A program made the translations under genes and the position numbers. Positions 1-6,252 of a stretch of DNA of 40,897 nucleotides are shown piece after piece. The stretch is from an uncultured Muribaculaceae bacterium (GTDB taxonomy: Bacteria; Bacteroidota; Bacteroidia; Bacteroidales; Muribaculaceae), in NCBI GenBank assembly GCA_947629175.1, contig CANRCT010000003.1, forward strand, positions 80,271 through 121,167, read 5' to 3'. The notes under the pieces are model-generated. The model made no database searches. It was not told the DNA's origin and saw only the letters and a program-made list of their open reading frames with translations. Numbering within the stretch: position 1 is the first letter of the stretch; each line of letters opens with the position of its first letter.

Positions 1-428
1 CCACGACGCTATCCGACTTCACCGCCTCGCTCCCCGAGCGCCCCTCCACGGTGGTGGGCGCCTACGCCGCCCGCATCATCGCCGAAGCCGGCAACAGCCC
101 CAGTATAGACCTGCTCCTCTCGGAGTATGAGATCGAAGCCGACAAGAACATCGCCACCTCCAAAGTGCTCACCAAGATGGGCCCGATCCTCGGCCTGATG
201 GGCACCCTCATCCCCATGGGCCCGGCCCTCGTAGGCCTCGCCTCGGGCAACATAGCCTCGATGGCCTACAACATGCAGGTGGCCTTCGCCACAACGGTCG
301 TGGGCCTCGTGGTCAGCGCCATAGGCTTCCTCACCCAGCAGGTCAAGGAACGCTGGGCCGTCAGAGACGTCACCGCCCTGGAATACCTCGCCGAGATTGT
401 CCGACCCGCTGAATCCGCCAAGCTATGA
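1..428 (+). CDS. hmuU: MotA/TolQ/ExbB-family proton channel, HmuU-like (5' partial)
   Basis: The frame is open from base 3 and ends at TGA 426-428, so only the C-terminal ~141 residues are present. The segment MGPILGLMGTLIPMGPALVG, followed by a second hydrophobic helix (FATTVVGLVVSAIGFLTQQV), is the paired transmembrane core of MotA/TolQ/ExbB proteins, which use proton flow to energise outer-membrane processes. It overlaps the next gene, a DUF2149 protein, by 4 bp (ATGA). An ExbB-like gene followed by DUF2149 is the order of the end of the Porphyromonas/Bacteroides hmuYRSTUV heme locus, where hmuS encodes a CobN-like protein. The family call is firm; the Hmu assignment rests on the pair, because hmuYRST would lie outside the window. 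Confidence 0.82.
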   Translation, partial: TTLSDFTASLPERPSTVVGAYAARIIAEAGNSPSIDLLLSEYEIEADKNIATSKVLTKMGPILGLMGTLIPMGPALVGLASGNIASMAYNMQVAFATTVVGLVVSAIGFLTQQVKERWAVRDVTALEYLAEIVRPAESAKL

Positions 429-757
429 GACGCCGCCGCCACTCGCTGCTGCGACGCAGCGACGACAACGACCCGATGAGCGTTGTCAGCAACCTCTTCG
501 ACGTAGCCATGGTGTTTGCCGTCGCCCTGATGGTAGCCCTCGTCAGCCGCTACAACATGACCGAAATGTTCTCGCAAGAAGACTTCACCATGGTGAAGAA
601 CCCCGGCAAGGAAAACATGGAGATCATCACCAAAGAGGGCGAGAAGATCAGCCGCTACACCCCCTCCGACGACACCGACCCCTCCTCGCCCCGCGGCAAG
701 CGCGTCGGCATCGCCTACGAGCTGCCCAACGGCGACATCATCTACGTTCCCGAATAA
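425..757 (+). CDS. hmuV: DUF2149 protein, HmuV-like
   Basis: A 110-residue protein with the DUF2149 pattern: a polar N-terminus, the DPMSVVSNLFDVAMVFAVALMVALV block containing one transmembrane helix (about residues 18-40), and a charged extracytoplasmic tail ending in a beta-rich GKRVGIAYELPNGDIIYVPE-type segment. The single N-terminal helix with a periplasmic tail resembles the topology of ExbD/TolR, so it may be the partner of the ExbB-like channel with which it overlaps by 4 bp. That partnership is inferred from gene order. The exact biochemical role of HmuV is not known to me. Translation is probably coupled to the upstream gene through ATGA. Confidence 0.8.
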   Translation: MRRRRHSLLRRSDDNDPMSVVSNLFDVAMVFAVALMVALVSRYNMTEMFSQEDFTMVKNPGKENMEIITKEGEKISRYTPSDDTDPSSPRGKRVGIAYELPNGDIIYVPE

Positions 758-809
758 TGTTCCGGGCGATTCGATCGCGCTCAAGGAGAGGCAAAATGCA
801 TGCCTATGA

Positions 810-839
810 TTGTCATGTCGTTAAAAATGACTAACTTTG
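810..839 (+). promoter_or_regulatory. Bacteroidota promoter for the FadL-like gene
   Basis: TTG at 810-812, a 19-nt spacer, and TAACTTTG at 832-839 match the -33/-7 arrangement of the Bacteroidota primary sigma factor. The predicted transcript starts near 844, giving a leader of about 29 nt before the ATG at 873. Confidence 0.7.
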
Positions 840-872
840 CGGCCATTATCCAAACCAAAGATTGATTAAACA

Positions 873-2252
873 ATGACAAAAAGGATCGTAACCGCACTGG
901 CCTGCATCGTATGCGTAGCCATTGCGACCAAGGCCGAAGGCTATCAGATCAACACTCTCAGCGCGCGCCAGCTCGGTATGGGACATACCGGAACTGCACT
1001 CAAACTCGGCTCTGAAAGCATGATATTCAACCCTGCCGGAATGGGATTCGCCACCACGACATTCGATATCACCGGCAGCGTGACCGGGATCAAGGCTGAT
1101 GCATCGGCCATCTACGACGGCCATAAGCAGAAGACTGACAATGGCATCTCCACACCGATGGCCATCAACGCGTCGTTTCGCATCTACGACAATCTTCAGG
1201 CCGGAATATCATTCTACACACCCTACGGCAGCTCCATCGACTGGGGCAGAGACTGGCCCGGCGCAGTGCTCAACAGTTCGGTTGACCTGAAGATGTTCAC
1301 CATTCAACCCACTTTTGCATGGCGGATCACACCGCGCCTTTCGGTCGGTGCAGGCCTTATGCTCACATGGGGAAATGTCAACCTGCACAAGGCGCTCGTC
1401 AGCGCATCGACTTTCGACAGACTGCTCGAAGCCGGGCTGACACATATGCTCGGTATCCCGGCCGACTACCGTTTCGGCAACACTTCTCCTGCCTCCATCG
1501 GTCTCAAGGGCACCTCGCAGATGGCTGTCGGCGCCAACATCGGAGTGATGTACGACATTACCGACCGATGGACCGTCGGAGCCTCGCTGCGCACGCGCAT
1601 GACCATGTCGGTCAAAAAGGGCGACGCCACGGTAAGCTATGCGAATGAAATCGCCGAAAAGGTGCTTGAGGACAAGCTCAACATGATCAACGCCGCCAAC
1701 TTTGAAGCGTCAATGCCGGCTCCGTACGTATTCGGTCTCGGAATAAGTTTCAGACCGACCGATCGCATCACGCTCGCTCTCGACGCCCAGCTCACCGGAT
1801 GGAAAACCTACCGCCATCTCGACATAGAATTTCTCAACGATCAGGCAAGCGCCTATGACCAGCACATCACCAAAAACTACCACGACGCATGGGCATTCAA
1901 AGCCGGCGCACAATACGCTCTCACCCACCGCTTCGACGTACGCGCCGGTCTGATGATCGACACGACTCCCGTCAACAGCAGCCACTATAATCCCGAGACC
2001 CCAGGCATGACCAAGATCGAGCCCACACTCGGCTTCTCCTTCCGACCCATCGAACGTCTTTCAATTGATCTGTCATTCATGTACATAGCCGGTCTCGGCA
2101 AGGATGGCGCCTCATGTTCCTACCCCGACCTGCTGGCCGCTTCTGTCGGACAGATGTTCCCGCAGCTCGGTCTGCAGGCCGAACGCACGTTCAAAGCCGA
2201 CTATCGTGTGCATGCTTTCGCGCCGTCGATAGGCATATCTTATAAGTTCTGA
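873..2252 (+). CDS. Outer-membrane transport protein, OmpP1/FadL/TodX family
   Basis: A 459-residue protein with a Sec signal peptide (residues 1 to ~22). The mature N-terminus, YQINTLSARQLGMGHTGTA, is the conserved FadL plug/N-terminal pattern (aromatic-Q-..-AR-.G.G..G). The rest alternates short hydrophobic beta strands and polar loops, and the C-terminus SIGISYKF ends in Phe as expected for an outer-membrane barrel recognised by the Bam machinery. Length (~450 aa) is normal for the family. FadL proteins move hydrophobic compounds such as fatty acids or aromatics across the outer membrane; the substrate cannot be told from sequence. It stands alone between its own promoter and a strong terminator. 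Confidence 0.88.
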   Translation: MTKRIVTALACIVCVAIATKAEGYQINTLSARQLGMGHTGTALKLGSESMIFNPAGMGFATTTFDITGSVTGIKADASAIYDGHKQKTDNGISTPMAINASFRIYDNLQAGISFYTPYGSSIDWGRDWPGAVLNSSVDLKMFTIQPTFAWRITPRLSVGAGLMLTWGNVNLHKALVSASTFDRLLEAGLTHMLGIPADYRFGNTSPASIGLKGTSQMAVGANIGVMYDITDRWTVGASLRTRMTMSVKKGDATVSYANEIAEKVLEDKLNMINAANFEASMPAPYVFGLGISFRPTDRITLALDAQLTGWKTYRHLDIEFLNDQASAYDQHITKNYHDAWAFKAGAQYALTHRFDVRAGLMIDTTPVNSSHYNPETPGMTKIEPTLGFSFRPIERLSIDLSFMYIAGLGKDGASCSYPDLLAASVGQMFPQLGLQAERTFKADYRVHAFAPSIGISYKF

Positions 2253-2280
2253 CCTCTTCCTGACGGCTACAATCTCTTTT

Positions 2281-2336
2281 TTCGCTCCCGCGAGCCATGC
2301 CGCATTGTCATGGTAATCCGGGAGCGAACTTTTTTT
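2281..2336 (+). terminator. Intrinsic terminator after the FadL-like gene
   Basis: A perfect 10-bp arm pair (TTCGCTCCCG at 2281-2290, CGGGAGCGAA at 2319-2328) encloses a second short stem (CCATG 2295-2299 / CATGG 2309-2313) and is followed by a run of seven T at 2330-2336. Confidence 0.8.
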
Positions 2337-2386
2337 GAGGGCCGATGGTTTATATCTCGTAAAACAAACCTAACTTACTATCGATT

Positions 2387-2899
2387 ATGAAAAAATTGAT
2401 TCTCTCTGTGGCTGTGACGGCTGTCGCTCTCATGGTGGCCTGCACAGGCAAAGAACAGGCTAAGAAAGAAGATGGAGGCATAATGGCCAAAATCGAGAAC
2501 TGCACCAATACCGATTCGCTGAAAGCTTATGTGGAGCAGGCCAAAGCTTATGCGCAGACTCTTGTAAGCGAAGGCAAGGTAGACCAGGCCAAGGAGTTTC
2601 TGGCCAAAATCGAGCCTGTGGTGAAACAAAAGGCACCGGCGCTCGCGTCGGCCCTGACATCGGTGGAAACAGCGCTCGACAAGGTAGAGTCGGCGGTCGG
2701 TGAAAAAGCTGACAGCGCCAAACAGGCTGTAACCGATTCAGTAGAAAGCAAGTTTGACGCAGCCAAACAGGCTGTCAGCGACAAAGCTTCGGAGGCTGCA
2801 GGTAAAGCGGCCGATGCTGTCGACAAAGCTGCAGGAAAGGCATCGGATGCAGTCGGCAAAGCCACTGACGCCCTTAAAGACAAGCTGAAAAACGACTGA
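2387..2899 (+). CDS. Small lipoprotein with LEA/apolipoprotein-like alanine-lysine repeats
   Basis: A 170-residue protein with a lipoprotein signal (LMVAC, Cys19). Residues ~35-80 are helical. From ~90 to the end the sequence is a run of degenerate ~11-residue units rich in Ala, Lys, Asp and Ser (variants of KAADAVDKAAG and KASDAVGKATD), the composition of amphipathic helices in LEA-like and apolipoprotein-like proteins. No catalytic motif is visible. Such helices can lie along membranes or stay disordered until dried or bound; that role is inference. An ATG with an AT-rich leader follows a weak TAACTTAC near-match to the -7 element at about 2371. The gene is monocistronic, flanked by terminator hairpins. 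Confidence 0.75.
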   Translation: MKKLILSVAVTAVALMVACTGKEQAKKEDGGIMAKIENCTNTDSLKAYVEQAKAYAQTLVSEGKVDQAKEFLAKIEPVVKQKAPALASALTSVETALDKVESAVGEKADSAKQAVTDSVESKFDAAKQAVSDKASEAAGKAADAVDKAAGKASDAVGKATDALKDKLKND

Positions 2900-2951
2900 T
2901 CTGCCATGACTGATCCCACATAGCAGGATCAACCCGATCACGATATATCAT

Positions 2952-3004
2952 CGGCGGTGTGTTTCCGATCCGACGCATGTACGTCGCAGGAAGACACACC
3001 GCCG
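2952..3004 (+). terminator. Hairpin, probable terminator after the lipoprotein gene
   Basis: An 11-bp perfect stem (CGGCGGTGTGT 2952-2962 / ACACACCGCCG 2994-3004) with an internal CGAC/GTCG mini-stem. The downstream tract (TCATTATCTTC) is only moderately T-rich, so termination is likely but not as strong as at other sites here. Confidence 0.55.
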
Positions 3005-3074
3005 TCATTATCTTCAGAAGCATTTTATCACGACAAAAAAACGTAGAACCTTTTTCTTAACGGCCAATGTTGTG

Positions 3075-3082
3075 TAACTTTG
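3075..3082 (+). promoter_or_regulatory. -7 promoter element for the SGNH hydrolase gene
   Basis: TAACTTTG at 3075-3082 matches TAnnTTTG and lies 25 nt before the ATG at 3108. A clear TTG at the -33 position is missing; only a T-rich stretch (about 3050-3057) is present. Confidence 0.55.
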
Positions 3083-3107
3083 CTCTCTCATCACATCCCA
3101 TCACATC

Positions 3108-3917
3108 ATGAAAAAATTCATACTTACACTTACTGTTGCCCTCACGGTCATGACAGCATCGGCCGAAAAACCGGATCCGACAACATCGTCGCAATCATGC
3201 ACCGACATCAATGCAGTGTTTATCGGCAACAGTATCACCCAGGGCGCCATAATGAAGGAGCCTGAAAAGAATTCACCTCCGGCTCAGTGCGCGCAGTTGC
3301 TTGGTCAGGCGCAAGGTATCGGCACTGTAGCGATGTTCAATGCAGGAGTGAGCGGACGCACCACTGTCGATTTCCTTCCGGGCGACAATCCTATGTTCAA
3401 CCGCATCGCCGAGGGAGCGGCATCCCTGAGGAATGCCCGCCCGGAGGCTGTCACGGTGTTCTCCATGATGCTCGGCACCAACGACAGCGCAAGCAAAGGC
3501 CCTACGGGATCGCCTGTGTCGGATGCGGACTACAAGAAAAATATATCTTTGATCATCGACTCTCTGCAGGCCCGGTTTCCGGACGCAATTTTCATTTTGC
3601 ACCGTCCGGTATGGTACAGTGCCAACACCCATAACGGCGCCGTATATCTTGCAGAAGGACAGCGCCGCCTCGATGGTTATTATACCTGCCTGAAAGAACT
3701 GGTGGGGAATTACAGCCAGACCAATCCGGGGCATGTATTCATGGGCGACACGGACGCATATGAGCATTTCAGAAGCGCTCATGAGGAAGAGATGTTTGCA
3801 GAGAAAGGTTATTCGGGGACTTTCTATCTCCACCCTAACATCGAAGGCGCCAAAGCACTCGCCCGCTTCTGGGCCGATGCCATACTACGGGCCTTGCGTC
3901 CCTCCGCGGAGAAATGA
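3108..3917 (+). CDS. Secreted SGNH/GDSL-family hydrolase
   Basis: A 269-residue protein with a signal peptide (1 to ~19). Block I is FIGNSITQG with the nucleophile Ser42, the Gly of block II lies in FNAGVSGRTT, and block III is GTND (123-126), all as in SGNH esterases/lipases that deacylate sugars, lipids or polysaccharides. Block V normally reads DxxH; here it is F239-Y-L-H242-PN, so the usual catalytic Asp is Phe while the His is kept. Some SGNH enzymes work with a Ser-His dyad or an Asp placed elsewhere, so activity is still likely. The substrate is unknown. It stands alone and converges with an alpha/beta-hydrolase esterase across a shared hairpin. Confidence 0.85.
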   Translation: MKKFILTLTVALTVMTASAEKPDPTTSSQSCTDINAVFIGNSITQGAIMKEPEKNSPPAQCAQLLGQAQGIGTVAMFNAGVSGRTTVDFLPGDNPMFNRIAEGAASLRNARPEAVTVFSMMLGTNDSASKGPTGSPVSDADYKKNISLIIDSLQARFPDAIFILHRPVWYSANTHNGAVYLAEGQRRLDGYYTCLKELVGNYSQTNPGHVFMGDTDAYEHFRSAHEEEMFAEKGYSGTFYLHPNIEGAKALARFWADAILRALRPSAEK

Positions 3918-3961
3918 AGGCAATCAGCTTGCGGGCCGCAACAGACATGACGGTTCACGCC

Positions 3962-4013
3962 TTTACACAGCCAGGGCTGGCTATCTTCCGGATGCCAGCC
4001 CTGGCTGTGTAAA
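3962..4013. terminator. Bidirectional terminator between convergent hydrolase genes
   Basis: A perfect 20-bp inverted repeat (3962-3981 and 3994-4013) with a 12-nt loop. The outer arms begin TTTACACAG and end CTGTGTAAA, so either transcript would end in a hairpin with an A-U-rich base. It sits between the stops of the SGNH gene (plus, 3917) and the esterase gene (minus, 4038). Confidence 0.75.
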
Positions 4014-4037
4014 AGTTTCAGCAGGATGTTAGCGCAA

Positions 4038-4895
4038 TCAGCGCTTCAGCACCCGCTCGAAGAAGTCGAGCTGTGGATAGATGGCACGTTCCCAATACTC
4101 GCCGTTGTGTTTGCCGGGCGATGTGAGGTAGACATGAGGTATGCGGCGCGCATTGAGGGCGCTGTCGAGGTTGCAGTTGACTTTATAAAAGAAATCTTCC
4201 GTACCGCAATCGAATATTATGTCGATCTGTCCGGGGCGAAGCGAGTCGATAAGATTTTTCACAGTATGGCTCTCCCAACGGTCGCGGTTGGCGGACTGCT
4301 CTCCCAGCAGATCGCGCATACCCCAGTTTTTTGGAAATGGCATGATATCCACTCCTCCGCTGCTTGCGCCGGCGTGGGCGAACACGTCGCTATGGCGTAT
4401 GGCGAGCCAGAGAGCGCCGTGGCCACCCATACTGAATCCTGTGATCGCACGGCTCTGCGGATCCGGGATAGTGCGGTAAATTGAATCAATAGCGGGCACA
4501 AGCTGCCTGATGAAGAAACTCTCCATCTGCATCCCCGGCTTGACCGGGCTGTCCCAGTACCAGCTGTTGAATCCCGACGGACATACCACAATTGCCTGAT
4601 ATCGGGTGGCTATGCTGTCGATCGGTACGAGGCGTGGCCAGTTGCGGTAATCGCCGCCATGGCCGTTGAGCAGATATATCACCGGGTATCGTCGTGACTG
4701 ATCGGTATTGTAGCGCTCCGGCACAGCTACAGTCAGCTTCATCGGGCGGTCAAGAAATACCGACCCTTCCACAGTGATGGTGTCAATGGCTGGGGCAACG
4801 TCGTGACCCTGACGGACCGACGGCCTCATTGCAGTGAGTGTCAGGGCAAAGCCCACAGCTATTAGCGCGAGCGATGATTTCAGAAGTTTTTTCAT
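4038..4895 (-). CDS. Secreted alpha/beta-hydrolase esterase (esterase D / CE1-like)
   Basis: A 285-residue protein with an N-terminal signal/anchor (1 to ~22). The order YPVIYLLNGHGGDYRNW, GFSMGGHGA (nucleophile Ser155), FDCGTEDFF (acid Asp234) and PGKHNGEYW (His263) gives a full catalytic triad for the esterase D/putative-esterase fold used by feruloyl and acetyl-xylan esterases and mycolyltransferase-like proteins. It most likely removes ester substituents from glycans or similar compounds outside the cytoplasm; the substrate is not visible. It is divergent from the channel gene and convergent with the SGNH gene. The ATG at 4895 follows a -7 element with a ~30-nt leader. Confidence 0.84.
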   Translation of the reverse strand: MKKLLKSSLALIAVGFALTLTAMRPSVRQGHDVAPAIDTITVEGSVFLDRPMKLTVAVPERYNTDQSRRYPVIYLLNGHGGDYRNWPRLVPIDSIATRYQAIVVCPSGFNSWYWDSPVKPGMQMESFFIRQLVPAIDSIYRTIPDPQSRAITGFSMGGHGALWLAIRHSDVFAHAGASSGGVDIMPFPKNWGMRDLLGEQSANRDRWESHTVKNLIDSLRPGQIDIIFDCGTEDFFYKVNCNLDSALNARRIPHVYLTSPGKHNGEYWERAIYPQLDFFERVLKR

Positions 4896-4926
4896 TTTCG
4901 GTAACAGGTAGTAGGTTATATATCTG

Positions 4927-4934
4927 CAAAAATA
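4927..4934 (-). promoter_or_regulatory. -7 promoter element for the esterase gene
   Basis: On the minus strand this reads TATTTTTG, matching TAnnTTTG. It lies ~32 nt before the esterase ATG. No clear TTG at -33. Confidence 0.5.
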
Positions 4935-4993
4935 TAAAACTTTTCGCTATCGGCAGATGTTGAAGATGAAAAAAATAACAATCCGTTTCAACT

Positions 4994-5791
4994 ATGGCCG
5001 ATAACAATTCCACATCCGTACCATCGGCGGCTCCATCAGTATCAGCAACGCGGCTCAAGAGCCGGAGCAGAGAGAAGAGCATCATCACAGGTCTATGCAA
5101 CGCGATAGTGCTGTTGCTGTCAGTGGTGCTAATAGTGTGGATATCGCTCGACACTTTCAACGATGTCGATTTTCTCAACAGCACCCCCTACATGACTTTC
5201 CAGCTGTGGGTGTGCGTGTTTTTCATCATCGATTTTTTCGTGGAGCTTGCTTTCGCTCCCGACCGATGGCGCTATTTCAGGCGTAGGATCGTATTCCTGC
5301 TTCTGTCGGTGCCATACCTCAATATCATCAGTCTGCTCGACATCAGTCTTGGCGATTCAGCTCTCTATTTCGTGCGTTTCATACCTCTGGCACGTGGCGC
5401 GCTGGCCATGTCGATTGTAATCGGGTATTTGTCATCCAACGCCATTTCGAGTCTATTCCTGTCGTATATCGTGATCATGGTGATGGTCACGTATTTCTGC
5501 TCATTGATTTTTTTCCAGGAAGAGTATGGAGTGAATCCGCAGGTCAACACTTACTGGACAGCCCTCTGGTGGGCTGCGATGAACGTGACAACCGTGGGCT
5601 GCGACATATCGCCGGTGACGGTTGTGGGGAAGGCTGTGTGTGTGGTGCTTCCGGTAGTGGGAATGGTGATATTCCCCCTGTTCACGGTTTATCTTACGGA
5701 TTATGTAAGCCGTCAGGTGCGTAAGGGACATGAAAGGGCCGACGGTCATTTTGATGCGACCGACAGCGACAGTCAGTCCTCAGCATCATAA
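4994..5791 (+). CDS. Voltage-gated-like K+ channel family protein with variant filter TVGCD
   Basis: A 265-residue integral membrane protein. Hydrophobic helices at about 30-52, 66-88, 98-118 and 124-146, then 150-176, a pore loop (185-204) and 209-235 give the six-helix plan of ion_trans/Kv-like channels. The pore loop is WTALWWAAMNVTTVGCDISP: T200-V-G-C-D204 stands where K+ channels have TVGYG. S4 has only R128 and R134, so voltage sensing is doubtful. The charged C-terminus is short and has no RCK or cyclic-nucleotide domain. Ion selectivity cannot be predicted. The N-terminal ~25 residues are polar and low-complexity, so a start at Met1 is not certain. Its 3' end overlaps the convergent TIGR04076 gene by 19 nt. 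Confidence 0.82.
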   Translation: MADNNSTSVPSAAPSVSATRLKSRSREKSIITGLCNAIVLLLSVVLIVWISLDTFNDVDFLNSTPYMTFQLWVCVFFIIDFFVELAFAPDRWRYFRRRIVFLLLSVPYLNIISLLDISLGDSALYFVRFIPLARGALAMSIVIGYLSSNAISSLFLSYIVIMVMVTYFCSLIFFQEEYGVNPQVNTYWTALWWAAMNVTTVGCDISPVTVVGKAVCVVLPVVGMVIFPLFTVYLTDYVSRQVRKGHERADGHFDATDSDSQSSAS

Positions 5792-6186
5792 TCGACCCGG
5801 AATATCACGGCGCGTGTGGGATCGCCGCACGACACCAGAAAACCGCCGCTGTCGGCTTCAGGCGAACATGAGACTCCGGCGGCCAGACGTGGAGCGATAG
5901 CAGCCCAGGCGGTCGGACACATGCCGCGCGGCGGACAGGTAGGGTCGGCTGTATGCGGCCCGATGCTCCACACATCCCCCACAGTCATCAGGGGGCAGGG
6001 GCCGGCCTCGGGATCGTCGAGATAACGGGCCTGCAGTTCAGGCACCACGGTACGGCGCACCACTGTCAGGCGGCAGCGACGGGCCGGCACGGCAGCTGAA
6101 GCAGGCTGAGCGAGCGCCGCCACCGGTTTTGCGGCCGCCAACGCGAGAGTTCCGGCCATCAGTTTGCAGAAGTTTCGGCGGTTCAT
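5773..6186 (-). CDS. TIGR04076-family protein with a Tat signal
   Basis: A 137-residue protein. Residues 2-8 (NRRNFCK) followed by a hydrophobic stretch and AQPASA fit a twin-arginine signal, implying export of a folded, perhaps cofactor-bearing, protein. The body carries the TIGR04076 landmarks: GPCPLM (Cys64), MCPTAW (Cys90) and VSCGDPTRAVIFRV (Cys120), plus Cys84 and Cys107 in the same region. The family's function is unknown to me; the conserved Cys suggest metal or redox chemistry. The family members I recall start directly at the core domain, so the Tat presequence stands out. The -7 element ends only 5 nt before the ATG, suggesting a leaderless mRNA or a later start; the next possibility, Met10, would destroy the Tat motif. 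Confidence 0.75.
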   Translation of the reverse strand: MNRRNFCKLMAGTLALAAAKPVAALAQPASAAVPARRCRLTVVRRTVVPELQARYLDDPEAGPCPLMTVGDVWSIGPHTADPTCPPRGMCPTAWAAIAPRLAAGVSCSPEADSGGFLVSCGDPTRAVIFRVDYDAED

Positions 6187-6190
6187 GCCG

Positions 6191-6228
6191 CAAAAGTAGT
6201 CAAATTCGGGCGGAATTCGCTACTTTTG
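6191..6228. promoter_or_regulatory. Divergent -7 elements forming an inverted repeat
   Basis: CAAAAGTAG (6191-6199) and CTACTTTTG (6220-6228) are exact inverse copies. Read outward they give TACTTTTG on the minus strand, for the TIGR04076 gene, and TACTTTTG at 6221-6228 on the plus strand, for the Tricorn gene (leader ~20 nt). The interval is too short for separate -33 regions, so the two promoters overlap and could exclude each other or share a regulator. Confidence 0.6.
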
Positions 6229-6252
6229 CGCAGACATTAACCAATCACCATT

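Noticed and set aside
758-809. Terminator after the HmuV-like gene
   Set aside because: Only short imperfect repeats (GCGATTCGATCGC) are present without a T-run, so I do not call one.
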